Assembly: GCA_018105865.1 (NCBI GenBank)
Contig: CM030836.1
Span: 5,232,983 to 5,296,982 of the forward strand
Direction: 5' to 3'
DNA length: 64,000 bases
Source: Metaphire vulgaris
Taxonomy: Eukaryota; Annelida; Clitellata; Crassiclitellata; Megascolecidae
A model generated the notes under the pieces. That model was not told the DNA's origin. It did not search any database and saw only the letters and a program-made list of their open reading frames with translations. Below, one piece after another: positions 52,704 to 63,451 of the stretch. The translations under genes were made by a program, and so were the position numbers. Each line of letters opens with the position of its first letter. Position 1 is the stretch's first letter.

Positions 52704-53274
52704 CAGTGGTTCTCAACCCGTGGTCTGCGGACCAAAAGTGGTCCGCGAGAGGAGGGGTCTAGTGGTCCGCGGTGAAGTCCGAAAAAACGCCAATAAAATA
52801 TTTAAATAGGCCTATGTATTTTCCATGAAAAAGGTCACCAGCACTTTTATGTGTATTTTTTTGCATTTGAACGTTAAAAATTCTGACAGAAAGAAAGGTC
52901 ATCATGCAGTCACCACCTCTTTTTAGGAGCAGGTGACTTCTTTAATAAATATCAGATGGTCCGCGAGAAATTTTTGAACTTCAAAAGTGGTACGCGAGGC
53001 AAGGGTTCTGAGACAGAGGCGTCATTTGGGGGAAGGAGTTGGGGCGTGGCCCCAAGGAAATAAAAATATTAATTTATAATGTATTAATGTGCAACAAAAA
53101 AACAAAAACAGGGACGTCATTTGCGTTTGGGGGGGCAAAAAAAGGCCAGCAGCCCCTAAAGCAGTGCTCGATGTCGAGAGTAACCTGAAGTAACTAATCG
53201 TAAAAAGAAAAAAGAAAATTTCTCGCCCCCCCAAAGAAAAGTGTGAAATGACGCCACTGTTCTGGGAACCACTG
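52704..53274. mobile_element. hAT (Charlie-like) MITE with a second hAT MITE inside
   Basis: Ends are CAGTGGTTCTCAACC and, inverted, CAGTGGTTCCCAGAACC. Flanks TTTTAGGC and TATTAGGC match 7 of 8. GTGGTCCGCGAGA repeats inside. It is interrupted by 53014-53259. Confidence 0.87.
53014..53259. mobile_element. Nested hAT MITE
   Basis: Ends are CAGAGGCGTCATTT and, inverted, CAGTGGCGTCATTT. Flanks TTCTGAGA and TTCTGGGA match 7 of 8. It inserted into 52704-53274 and is therefore younger. Confidence 0.88.
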
Positions 53275-53374
53275 TATTAGGCGATGTGAAGCGACGACCA
53301 GTTTAAACGAGACCTATATTTTTCTATTCGTCTGGAAAAGGCGGTATTTGAGAGCCAGAAACGTGTGCTAGGGA

Positions 53375-53582
53375 AAGGCCCATCGGAACTGGGGGTGCGG
53401 AGGGTGCAGCTGCACCCCTCGAAAAATTGTTGGTTGCAGTGCACCTCCTGGAAGGCAAAAGTTATGGCTGCGGTTCACTCCCTTACGCCGGATTCATATA
53501 AGGAGGAATAGCTAACAACATATCAATTTACCAAATGGTCAACGAAATGCACCCCTGTTAAAAATTCGTTCCGACGGGCCTG
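53375..53582. mobile_element. hAT MITE
   Basis: Ends are AAGGCCCATCGGAAC and, inverted, CAGGCCCGTCGGAAC. Flanks GCTAGGGA and GTTAGGGA match 7 of 8. A fragment of the same family is at 27630-27763. Confidence 0.85.
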
Positions 53583-53622
53583 GTTAGGGAGGTTTTATTG
53601 TTTAATTTTGCTAAATATATTA

Positions 53623-56020
53623 CACTGGTCAACAAATTTTATGCAAGTTTTTGTTTCCCCTACAAATTTTGGTGAAACTAATAGATTTTGACTTGCTGAA
53701 CACAAATATGTAATTAGAATTTCTGTATCACGTAAGGTTTTTAAGAAATCGACAATTTAGCATTTAGTATTGTAACGTCTTCTGCAACATAATCCTACAG
53801 AAGGATCTAGGCAATAATGACAAGACATGAGAAAATTAGAAATGTTTTGCTGTAGATTTTCGTTTGTAGTCACTGTCCTGTGCTTCACGTATCAGTGACC
53901 AACAGTAGTCTCCGAGCATAGACGGACTCCACTTTCCCTGGTAGCGTTTCTCGATGCTGGCAATGTCTTTGTGAAATCTTTCACCATGTTCATCACTGAC
54001 GGCGCCGAGATTGTCCGGGAAGAAGTCCAAGTGAGAATGAAAAAAGTTTATCTTCAGTGACATGTTGCATTTCATTGCCTTGTAAGCTTGTAGCAGATTT
54101 CCAACTTGTTCAACATAGTTTGGCGCCTTGTAGTTGCCCAGATAGTTACGAACAACATCCCTGAAGGCTGTCCAGGCAACATGCTCGGCACCCTGCAGAA
54201 GGTCCTCAAAGTGACTGTCCTTGAGCATCTCTCAAATCTGTGGGCCAACAAAAACGCCTTCTTTTATTTTAGCATCACTGGTGCGTGGAAACCTCTGTCG
54301 TAAGTATGTAAAGGCTTCACTTTCTTTGTTCATTGCTTTGACAAAGTTTTTCATTAACCCAAGCTTGATGTGCAAAGGTGGGAGATAAATGTTCTTCGGA
54401 TGAACGAGAGGATCATGTTTAACGTTCTTCTGTCCTGGAACCAAGTCCCTGCGAGGTGGCCAGACCTTTCTCACATAATGTGAATCTCTAGCTCGGCTGT
54501 CCCACTCGCAAAGAAAGCAGCAGTACTTGGTGTAGCCTAGCTGCAGACCGAGTAGAATTGCAACAACTTTCAGATCTCCACATATATTCCAGTTGTATCT
54601 CGAGTATTCTACATGTATGCGTTTCAATAGCAGCTGCATGTTCTCATATGTTTCCTTCATGTAGGCAGCATGTCCAATGGGTAGGGCCTACTGAAGGGTA
54701 TGAATTGCCATTGTGCAGCAAAACAGCCTTTAAACTTAACAGCGAAGAGTCAACAAAAAGTCGCCATTCGGATAGATTGTGCTTACAGCCGAAAGCAGAA
54801 AGCAATCCATCAATGTCAATGCAAAAAGTAAGACTGTCGATTTTTTTGAAGAATCGAGTCAAGTCTTCATGCCGTTTACGAAATACTGAAATTTTTGTAC
54901 ATGGAGAGGGCAGATTCCATCCTTGCAACCTAGATCCAAGCAATTCTGCTTGATTTTTTGACAAATCTAAGTCTCTGACCAGATCATTGAGCTCTGCCTG
55001 AGAAATCAAATGAGGATTGCTGAATGTCGATGGCTCGAAACTCTGGGTCTTCCGTAGCTGAATCATCAACTATCTGCAGCATTTCATCTGTCTCTGCATG
55101 CTCGTCCTCGTCCTCCAGTGTCCAAAGCTCGGGGGGTTGGAACAGGAAGACTCTCGTCGTGTGGAACTGGTCTCATTGCCGAGGCAAGGTTAGGATACTC
55201 AATAGACTTCCTATTCTTTGAAGAAAATCCTGTAACATTCGTCATGCAGAAATAGCAATCCGTTACATGATTATTCTGCTCCTCCATATCATTGGTATGG
55301 CGAATGGCATGGATGGACGCTTACCTGCAAGCCAAGCTCGCAGACTGGTAGCACAAGATGAACAACATATATGAGGTGCCCATACTTTGTCCTGGTCGCC
55401 AATTTTGCATCCAAAGTATAACTCATATCCTTTCTTTATGATTGCTGCCATACTCCGCTTCTGTGATTTCAACGTAAACTCTCCACAGATGTAGCAGAAC
55501 GTGTCACTGCTATTGCGACATCGACGCGACATTTCAGAAACTTTAATTAAATTAGTTAATATATTCAATTCACAGCCTTTAACTAAACAGTTATATCTCA
55601 TCAAATAGAAAGACTGCAGCTGCTTCCCCAGTGCTGCTTGGTATTTATATAGACTGCGTCACCATAGCAACAATACGTGCTAGACATGTAGTCTTGAAGA
55701 CAGGTTTATGCGCGTCTGGGCATGTCTGGACATGCCTAATTATACTAATTTTCAAAATCCATGTAGTTAAGTGAGCCAGCAGTGCATATTACATCTGTTA
55801 TGGCGGTCACATAAGATTCTTGCCTAACCTGAATACCCATAACTCAGATAACTCTCGAAAACCACGATTTTAAAATTTTATAATTTTAAAATTTAAAATC
55901 AGCTTTTTCTCAAAAACTTACGTGATAGGAAAATTTCAAAATTATTCCTGTAATCAGCATGACAAAATCTACCTGGAACACCAGAAATTGCACAGGAAAC
56001 AAAAACCTTGTTGACCAGTG
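53623..56020 (-). mobile_element. CACTG-ended DNA transposon with TTA duplication
   Basis: Termini CACTGGTCAACAA are exact inverted repeats, and TTTTTGTTTCC follows on both sides at slightly different spacing. TTA flanks both ends (53620-53622 and 56021-56023). The 2.4-kb body carries one broken gene on the minus strand. CACTG ends with a 3-bp duplication resemble the CMC (CACTA/Chapaev) clade, but the protein does not let me assign a superfamily. Confidence 0.83.
53836..55532 (-). pseudogene. Broken ~570-residue transposon protein of unknown function
   Basis: Pieces follow in order with lesions between them. MSRRCRNSSDTFCYICGEFT opens, with HICCSSC and MPFAIPMIW (from 55532). A shift at ~55275 leads to HVTDCYFCMTNVTGFSSKNR and RPVPHDESLPVP. 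A shift at ~55128 leads to ELWTLEDEDEHAETDEMLQI, and one at ~55034 to NPHLISQAELNDLVRDLDLS. A shift with a short insertion at ~54690 leads to NMQLLLKRIHVEYSRYNWNI, CGDLKVVAILLGLQLGYTKY and CCFLCEWDSRARDSH. An in-frame TGA at 54234-54232 (Arg CGA in relatives) precedes MLKDSHFED, then GAVSDEHGERFHKDI and WSPSMLGDYCW. Paired CxxC motifs suggest zinc binding near the N terminus. LFVDSS, CGDLK and DEHGERFH could supply a DDE triad; that is inference. I recognise the family only as an uncharacterised multicopy animal protein. Confidence 0.8.
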
Positions 56021-56023
56021 TTA

Positions 56024-57332
56024 GTTAAATAAGCTAATAACAATTTTTCACATTTCCTCTACAAATAGCATACTATGCTGTACCTGGTCCTCTATCAGCT
56101 TTGTACGATCCCGAGTCAAAACTATTTCAATAAAGTCTAATGAACTCATTATGATCTTTACCGACTTCTGTTTATCAGCAATTTGCTGTCGTTGATATGA
56201 ATGAATTAGAGTCAAGAATATCTAGCGCTAAATGAGTCGAAATTTTTGAATAATTAAATGTTGAAATTTGGAAACTTGGCGGCAGTTTGGCACTTTTGGC
56301 TGGAATTGGAACCTTGGGCAGTATCAGTGTGGTTTGGTAGTTAGCCTCGCAAAAGATAGTTGACTCAAATTCTGCATCGTGTTTAGGCTATATAAGCTGT
56401 TTCACTTGCCAGTTTTGGTAATTGGCAATTGATGGGGCCAATCTTCAATTGCAAATCGAAATTAAAATTTAAAGCTATTTGAGGAAATAATAAGAACCTT
56501 GTAAACGACGTATATGTTAATTGTATCGTCCTAAAGCTGGTCTCTGGCTGATCGCCTGCGGTCTCAAAAGTCAGATGAGTTATTTCCGTGGATTGTCTTC
56601 TGAGGCTGATTGTCGGGTCCCTGTGAATTTACGCTATTTCGAAAACAAATGACAATTTAATAGTAAAATGTTCAGCTTGGCGCACTCTGTCTAGATGGCT
56701 CGAGCGATGCAGTGTGATCAGCTCTACTGTAAGTTGGATGATCTATCGACCGGAGTCCAATACCCGGGAAGTAGAAAAGGTCATTTCTAGGGCAGTCACG
56801 TCACCACGTGTCCGCCGGCACGTATAGTGAAAGATAAGGTAGTCTGTGTAATGTGTCAATTTTCGCTGTGAGCTTCGATTTCTTAGCGGTGATGAACAGT
56901 GAAGCTGATAGCCTGATACGCAACTGTCTACCAAGAAGGGCCGCTATGATATTGACCTGACAAAGCAGCTGAACACAATTATCAAAACACGTACAACAAC
57001 CGGTTGGTCACAGCCTCACAGGAGCACAGGACAAGATAGAAAGTAGTTGAGTGTTAGGGAAAAAGCCCAGGAAAATAACCTGCTTCGTATGCATTCAGAC
57101 AACTAGCGCTACACAATCTACGAGACACTACATTACTCTTACTGTACATTAGGCCCCTACATAAGACTTAGTGAATTGATATGGTAGGCTCTAAAATATT
57201 CTTGTTGCAGCAGTTATTCTTTGGGCCCTATTCTTGGGGATTTCTGCTGCCCTCATCGAATTTGGGCCTATAACACTTTTTTTATAGAATATATATAATG
57301 CTACTTGCTTGTTTCCCTATTTTAATCGTCGT
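56024..57332. other. Intergenic, nothing recognised
   Basis: No gene or repeat identified. Confidence 0.4.
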
Positions 57333-57600
57333 CAGTGGCGTGCCAAAGAGGGATGGATGCCCGGGGCCAAAGTAAATTCGTATGTTCCCCGCCACCTCAG
57401 TGTTAGGTGTTAAAGAGCAAAAAGTAGCCGAGACAATTTGATTTGGATGCCCTTATCTGGTGTGGCTGCCCGGAGCCAAATCGATGGTTTTAAGGGGTTT
57501 CGTGTCAAAAAAGTGCTGACGAGCGTGAAGAAGGTCGTCGAGTCAATTTGGTGGATGCCCTATGCCACCGCCCCACCGCCCGCCCCCTCTGCACGCTAGG
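57333..57600. mobile_element. hAT-like MITE, family of 1-230
   Basis: Starts CAGTGGCGTGCCAAAGAGG. The right end GCACGCTAGGCC is an imperfect inverse. The TSD is unclear. Confidence 0.55.
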
Positions 57601-58037
57601 CCTACCGGTCGCCGTCGTATAGATGTCGCGCTGACATCCGAGACTTCAGGCAGAAGAGAAGAAAAACAGCGAGACATTTCGAAATCTTTCTGGTTTTCTT
57701 AAGCATTCTGCGGACGCGGCACAGATTCCAATTTCCCCCATGTTTTCCGTCAGCGGTCTTTTGTGCGTGAAAGACGAAATCGAATTAGACGCTAGAGCCC
57801 AGAGCGACGTGTGTACGAGGGGGAGAGGACGAGAGGGGGATAGAAGGTGGGGTGGAGGGCTGGCGCGAGCAGAAAAGAACAGCGACGGTTCGTTTATCAG
57901 CGGATCTCGAATGATTGATTCATTTGGGAATTGCGTGACAAAACGCCAGATCTCTCCACTTCTGTTGACTGACGAACAGTCCGTGCGTTTCATCAGTTAA
58001 TGAAACTAGGTTAACGTCGACGTTAAGCATGTTAACA

Positions 58038-58295
58038 CAAGCGGATCTAGGGGTACGAGAGACATGTGCCACTCCCCTCCAAACCGACCTCCAAAATGTT
58101 GTTTTGCTAATTTCTCATCATGGCAAAACGTCTACAGTTATAGTCGCGAATAAACCGGCGACACTTGTCTTTTGTTCACTTTCAACGATTTTAATAACAC
58201 GCATTGCTCCACGTGGATTGTGTAAGGGGCGGAACAAGAAAGAATGCGGAATGAAGCACGAAATGTCTAAAACTGAATTACTGAATCCGCCCCTG
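58038..58295. mobile_element. Possible TIR element
   Basis: AAGCGGATCTAGGGG at the left and, inverted, CAGGGGCGGATTCAG at the right. Transcribed-repeat look but no TSD. Confidence 0.4.
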
Positions 58296-58624
58296 TAGAC
58301 CCCTATGCCATGTTTTTGCTCTCTGTCTCTGATTATTAAAGAATTTTAATTTTAATGAATACAAGAATTTCCGATTTCTCTTTACGTTCGTCGGTCTACT
58401 GTTGCTTACTTTTGACAAAAGACACGAAAAATGCATTCACGGTTGTCAAAATAGAAAATACCCTGGGATCCTCCTTAAAAACACCGCCCTGAAGCAATGG
58501 GTTGCAACTGATGGACAAAGTCTTTCTGTTGAAGTCTATCAAGCATCAACATACGAATACGAGCTATCATTTTACTTTCTGTGGTGCATAATTGTATTTC
58601 TTGTATTTATGGTTATGGTACTGG

Positions 58625-59010
58625 ACAACTTCTATAGCGTCGTAGCATAGCGAAGGCCAAAGTCAAAGGCGCTGTCGACAACGCTGACAAATCAACATGG
58701 AACGGAAGATGTTGGTCTTGAGGGAAGATCCGCTCAGATGGCACAAAAGAGGTCGCTGCCGTGTCGAAATCGGGCAGTGAGCCTCCAGACGAAGGTCTTC
58801 CGCAAGAAGACGTTCCGTCACGGTCGAAGAGTCAGCGAAACGCAGAAAGGATGTTGAAGGACCCGCATGGATGCAGAGAGAAATTCTCCGCGTGGCGAAA
58901 ATCAGGCGGCGAATCCTTGAGGGCGGTCGTCTGCGAGACAATGATCCATCGCCGAACTTGACGGGAACCGACTGAAGATGGAAATCCGCGCGTGAACCGT
59001 TCACCGGAAC
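58625..59010 (-). mobile_element. CR1/L2-like LINE 3' fragment, antisense
   Basis: The reverse strand ends in the shared tail (TATGCTACGACGCTATAGAA) and upstream encodes LKTNIFR, the degenerate KxLKTHLF motif. The 5' part is too decayed to read. Confidence 0.5.
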
Positions 59011-59092
59011 AGTCTTTGCCCTTTATAGCCAGTAGACTGCGCCGACTGGCTGGTGGCTTAGATATTATAGAATGCAGATGGTTACATCAGTG

Positions 59093-59134
59093 GTTTTCAC
59101 ACAGGCTTACCTAGCCTCCTAAGCCACTTAAAAT
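59093..59134 (+). repeat. Tail-only copy of the hairpin SINE
   Basis: GTGGTTTTCACACAGGCTTA, CCTAGCCTCC and AAGCCACTT. The inner stem is AGGCT/AGCCT against AGGCA/TGCCT in full copies. Confidence 0.65.
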
Positions 59135-59135
59135 C

Positions 59136-59740
59136 GCATTATTATTGTCGTCTAGCTGTCGTTTTCGTAGCGTTCGGGCGATCGTCTTTGCGTTTTCTCT
59201 GCGCTAAACGGATTGGGTTTATGTCGCCCGTGTCGGCGGCGTGGATGGCCCGCCATTTTATCAATCTAATTACTTTTTATCGGTGAATGAAGCCGTGCAC
59301 TCGACTAGATTAGAATGTAGTCAACGTACACTGTAGTTACGGTGTTGAACTAATGTAGTACACTTGTTGTAATGCCATACATGAACTAATTATCGATTGG
59401 TTTTGTTTCTGGGGTTGGGTCCGCCACATTGCAACGGCATGCCAAAGAGGTCCGCGGCTTGTAAGCGTTTGAAAATCTCTGCATTAGATTGCAAAACAAC
59501 TTAAACAAGCACAGTATTAGGAAACAGAATGGGAGAATCAACTTCAATGCAAAGAATCAACTTAGCGACTGCGTTCTTTTCCATATTAGGCATGCAGCCT
59601 ACGCAGCGTCGCCAGCGAGCATACTCTGTGACCTTAGTCCGAAATGTATAACCCAATCAACACAGTTTGTTGGCCCTATCATATGGCCAATGAATTTTTT
59701 TTTGAGGGGCCAATGTCGATAATTGCTATTTTTCTGCATT
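59136..59740. other. Intergenic, nothing recognised
   Basis: No feature identified before the satellite array. Confidence 0.4.
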
Positions 59741-59989
59741 GGGCCCTCAAAGATTTTGCAAATTGGTCCTATAAAGGCCCTACATGTCGGGCCATCAAAG
59801 GGCCCTCAGTTCATATCTGCATTGGGCCCTCATAGATTTTGCAAATTGGCCCTATAAAGGCCCTGCATGTCGGGCCCTCAAAGGGCCCTCAATTTATATC
59901 TGCAGTGGGCCCTCATAGATTTTGCAAATTGGTCCTATAAAGGCCCTACATGCCCGGCCATCAAAGGGCCCTCAGTTCGTATCTGTATC
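59741..59989. repeat. 83-bp tandem repeat, three copies
   Basis: Units begin at 59741, 59824 and 59907, each starting GGGCCCTCA and containing GATTTTGCAAATTGG and TATAAAGGCCCT. Spacing is exactly 83. Each unit has several GGGCCC-type palindromes. Confidence 0.92.
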
Positions 59990-60159
59990 CGGCCTTCAAT
60001 GGTCCTTCAGTGGGCCAGCATATAATACTGCACCATCCTACCATATATAAACTCTCACACCCTTCACTTCTAAAACATAACATATTAATTTTTTTAAAAA
60101 TCAATGACAAACATAGTCAGCATACAACTTACAATGCAAGATCGATGATCAATTGTGAT

Positions 60160-60464
60160 AGTGTTTATTCTAGGCCTTCTCGGGGAATTCCCCCATCCAA
60201 AGTTTTATAATTTCCCCCCAAAAGTGTGAGGATGGGGGGCTTTTTTTGGAGAGGGCAAAATGTAAAGATGACAATTTATTTGGTTGCCAGGGCATTTGAG
60301 AAGGGTAAATGAGAACTTGAGAAGGGTAAAGGATATTAGGAAGGATGGATGATCTTCTTTTTGCTTGTCAAGGTTTTTGAGACTCAGACCTTCCCCCCCA
60401 AACATTTCTAAATCCCCCAAACATGTCTAAATCCCCAATGTCAAGATGGCTAGAATAAACACTG
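60160..60464. mobile_element. hAT MITE with perfect 8-bp TSD
   Basis: Ends are AGTGTTTATTCTAG and, inverted, CAGTGTTTATTCTAG. ATTGTGAT is exact at 60152-60159 and 60465-60472. It is the same family as 32136-32460, in the opposite orientation. Confidence 0.87.
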
Positions 60465-60737
60465 ATTGTGATACGTGTATCAACATAATTGCTGTGACAA
60501 TTTTTGAACAAAAATAATGCTAACGGCACTTTCACGTAAGTGGTACAACATTTTAACAGCCAATATCAATTATTGATCAGATCTGACAACAAAAATATAT
60601 GAAAATTATTGATTGCCATCTACAGCCTCAACTGATTTACTGGTATAGATATTATAAAAAAATACAAGCCAAAAACGACAATGAAATCTCTTAAATCTCT
60701 TTAACAGATATTAAATTTGCTTACTAATTGGTTACAG

Positions 60738-60950
60738 CCATGGACGCCCGCAGAATTTTCGCCAGGAGGAGCAAAACACAATGATCACGGTTATGCAACA
60801 TAAATTTTTCCAGGAGGGGAAAAACATTTTAACACAATAGTCACAGTTAGTATTTTATCAAGGTTTTCAAATTTTAGTGTGAAATATTGGTATTTGCATT
60901 TTCCAGGAGGGCAAGTGTAATCTCTTGCCTCAATGTGCGGGCGTGCATGG
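60738..60950. mobile_element. Small TIR element
   Basis: CCATGGACGCCCGCA at the left and, inverted, CCATGCACGCCCGCA at the right. Three CCAGGAGG repeats inside. The TSD is unresolved. Confidence 0.55.
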
Positions 60951-61126
60951 GGTCAGCTGCAGACTGCACAGTACAAAAGGCTACAATGTCTGCCAAAAAG
61001 CAATGAAAACTAGTCAAATTGAAAGTCCAAAAGAACAACTAATTTGAATAAAATGACCAGTTCTAAACAATTTCTTCACTATATCGTAATTTAAATATGT
61101 GACATTGTTTTAACAGAAGCTGTAGG

Positions 61127-61335
61127 TCAGTTATCAGATTTGACACTGTTGTCAGACTCCTGGTCTGAGGGAAGTTGTTCAAAACGTCTTTTATCAGATG
61201 ACTGCTTTGCAGCAGCAGTCAGAAAACGTTTCCGACCACCATCTCTGTCCTGAGCCTGTCTCAACCAGACCTTAATTTTATCTTCAGCCAGCCTGTTGAC
61301 GGTATCTCTCGTTTGTTCGTTAATTCGCACAGCAT
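61127..61335 (-). CDS. DUF4806-type gene, last exon
   Basis: On the minus strand the acceptor TTTGCAG precedes two bases and then AVRINEQTRDTVNRLAEDKI, VWLRQAQDRDGGRKRF and a Ser/Asp-rich tail ending SDN before TGA at 61129-61127. The pattern of a helical repeat, then WxxxAxDRxGGR, is the usual C-terminal end of invertebrate DUF4806 proteins, whose function is unknown. The exon needs a phase-1 donor upstream. Family assignment is by motif memory, not by search. Confidence 0.72.
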
Positions 61336-61756
61336 CTGCAAATTAGACAACAGTATTGAGACATCAAATACTGTTGATCTGAAATACAAATATATAATTT
61401 TTCTCTCAATAATACCTCATGTAATATTCACCCTAAAGTTGCATTCTAGATGACGTATACCTATGGTCAAACATGCTAATCTGCTCTGAGTTTCTCTAAG
61501 AAGATGCGTCTGCATTAGCTCATACCAGCCACAGCTGCTAACGATTGGTATCTCAAGCAAGTTGGTCAATGTATTTACAAGTCACTAGAAGCCTGCACTA
61601 TTGCAGCAACACTATCCATGGTCTCGACAGTAACTGAAGGAGCTGCACAGTACAAGCAATTACAACAAAAGACATAACACCTAAATATTGGCACTGGTCA
61701 ATTTAATATGAAGCCTGACATCAGCATATATTTGGGTGAGCAGTAATAATACATGC

Positions 61757-61817
<61 letters not shown>
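61757..61817. repeat. (TTA)n microsatellite
   Basis: About 20 units, in an intron of the DUF4806-type gene. Confidence 0.95.
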
Positions 61818-61819
<2 letters not shown>

Positions 61820-62126
61820 GTACTGATCAAGAGTTTGGTGTAATTGGACTTCTAGCTTGCTGCTCTGGAATCATTATGGTGCATAGTCTGTTAGTTTAAC
61901 CAACTTCCTACACATAACTGCAAATCACTTTGTATTGTTTTAAGCCCATTACAGTCAGTGTCAATAAATAAAGTTTGTCTGTAACAGCTGTTTTGAAGAC
62001 GTATTGTGAAAAAAAGCAATCTATTGCAATGACTCAAACTCTTATCAAATATATACAAACACAACCACTGTGACCTGAAATCTGCAAACAAAATAAAGAG
62101 TGCATATACCACATATGGAAGGTGAC

Positions 62127-62292
62127 AATCCCAGTGCTTGGAAGGTGACAATCCCAGTGCTTGGAAGCTGTGCTTTCCTCTGTTTCCAGCCCAGTTGAAT
62201 TGGCAGGACAATTCGTTCATCATAATCGCCTTCATCATACCATTAACTGTATCGGTGATAGTTGTCGCTCCAAACGTTGACAAGTATCTTGC
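62127..62292 (-). CDS. DUF4806-type gene, middle exon (DUF4806 core)
   Basis: The acceptor TTTAG is followed by ARYLSTFGATTITDTVNGMM, MNELSCQFNWAGNRGKHSF and QALGLS. The FNWAG-RGK-SF string is the hallmark of the domain core. The 3' boundary is uncertain because a 23-base tandem duplication (62117-62139 and 62140-62162) repeats the likely GTCACC donor. Only the donor at 62126 gives phase 1, which joins in frame to the last exon. The donor at 62149 would end in phase 2 and hit a stop. Confidence 0.68.
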
Positions 62293-62642
62293 CTAAACAG
62301 TTCCAGTTAAACCTTCATAAAGTACGTCGTATTTTACTAGGTAGGCTACATACAATGTACCGGTACACACACATCCAATACATGATAGCATTGGCTAAAG
62401 TATAAATTTTGGGCCCTACTGGCATGTTCAATGTTCTCGGCAGAGTACATCATCTTGCTGTAGGCTAATTTGAGACATAAGCCGAATTTTGCATATTTAA
62501 ATGGCTCAAATAGGGTAACAGAAGGCCCATTAAGAGATAAACATCTGAATATTTATTCAGAAATAAATATCAGAGATGAAATGTGGGGGCACACTCAACC
62601 TGGATCTTACTGTACCAGTTAATAAAATTAACACCATCTAAC

Positions 62643-62878
62643 CAAGCCTTGTCCAGCTTGCTCATTCTGCTTGACAAAAGATGCTGCATCCTTCAAATCT
62701 TTGACTGCATCGGCTGGCAGTTTCATTCCTTCAGGCATAGTGGGAACATCCAAGCTGCTGCCTCTTGTTCCACCTCTGTTGACAAGTATAGTGACACTCC
62801 GCGACAATATCTCAATTTTGGAATCAATTCGATTTAATTTTGCAAAAATCATGCAGTACTCTTCAGAGGTAGCAAATG
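62643..62878 (-). CDS. DUF4806-type gene, upstream exon (5' part not in hand)
   Basis: A TTCCAG acceptor at ~62879 is followed by FATSEEYCMIFAKLNRIDSK, a heptad-like helix (IEILSRSVTILV), then PADAVKDLKDAASFVKQNEQ and AGQGL. The donor is GTTAGA at 62642, phase 0. It joins to the middle exon as GQGL-ARYLSTFG, matching family spacing. In these proteins a short coiled coil precedes DUF4806. No start codon or first exon was found to the right before the window edge, so the gene is probably partial here. Confidence 0.68.
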
Positions 62879-62961
62879 CTGGAACAACACATCCACAACA
62901 GTACTGGACAGCATGTTGATTTAATATAATATAATAATATATATAATAATAATATAACAAG

Positions 62962-63004
62962 GTTTAAAGTGGTTCGCTAGGGACTGCCCTGTGTGAGAAC
63001 CACT
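62962..63004 (-). repeat. Tail-only copy of the hairpin SINE, divergent
   Basis: On the minus strand AGTGGTTCTCACACAGGGCA, GTCCCTAGC and GAACCACTTTAAA. The outer stem GTGGTTC/GAACCAC and inner AGGG/CCCT stay paired despite changes. Confidence 0.55.
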
Positions 63005-63450
63005 GTTGTTCCTGTCCAATATAATATCCTAAACTACTGAGGTTTATTTTGAACCCATTCACAGTTGTAGCCAAGCACTATCCCCTCATCCAGTTCATTC
63101 CATCTGTCCACCACTCTTGCACTAAAAAAGTGCTGTTTGTGTTTCTTGTTCTCTATATGAGTCTCTATATAAGAAAGAATAGTAAAATGCTTTTAAAATT
63201 ACCGTTAACAAACTGGAGAACATGCTAATTGTGTCTATTCAAGCAATTCCTTATATTTGCATAATGCTAATTGCGTCTATTAAAACAATTCCTTATATTT
63301 GCATAATGCGTCTGTTGGACCAGCTGACATTCAATGCTGTTATACTATAGGCCAACATTTTAAATTTTGAACCCATTTCACAATATTTTGCACCAACTGG
63401 CTGTACATAAGCATCATAAGCATGTCATATTCTTATGCAAGTCCACACAT
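63005..63450. other. Upstream flank of the DUF4806-type gene, nothing recognised
   Basis: Contains an imperfect ~50-bp direct repeat around ATTCCTTATATTTGCATAAT (63246-63308). No further exon was found. Confidence 0.4.
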
Positions 63451-63451
63451 A

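Larger units (their letters stand above)
61336..62642 (-). other. Introns of the DUF4806-type gene (middle exon excluded)
   Basis: The intron between last and middle exon (61336-62126) holds a (TTA)n array at 61757-61817 and otherwise nothing recognised. The intron between middle and upstream exon (62293-62642) shows no repeat or coding match that I can name. Confidence 0.5.

Noticed and set aside
57646..57993. Minus-strand frame of 115 codons
   Set aside because: No motif, no splice context and low-complexity Pro/Ser content.
58402..58650. Plus-strand frame of 82 codons with a hydrophobic end
   Set aside because: The 3' part runs into a LINE tail; no family resemblance.
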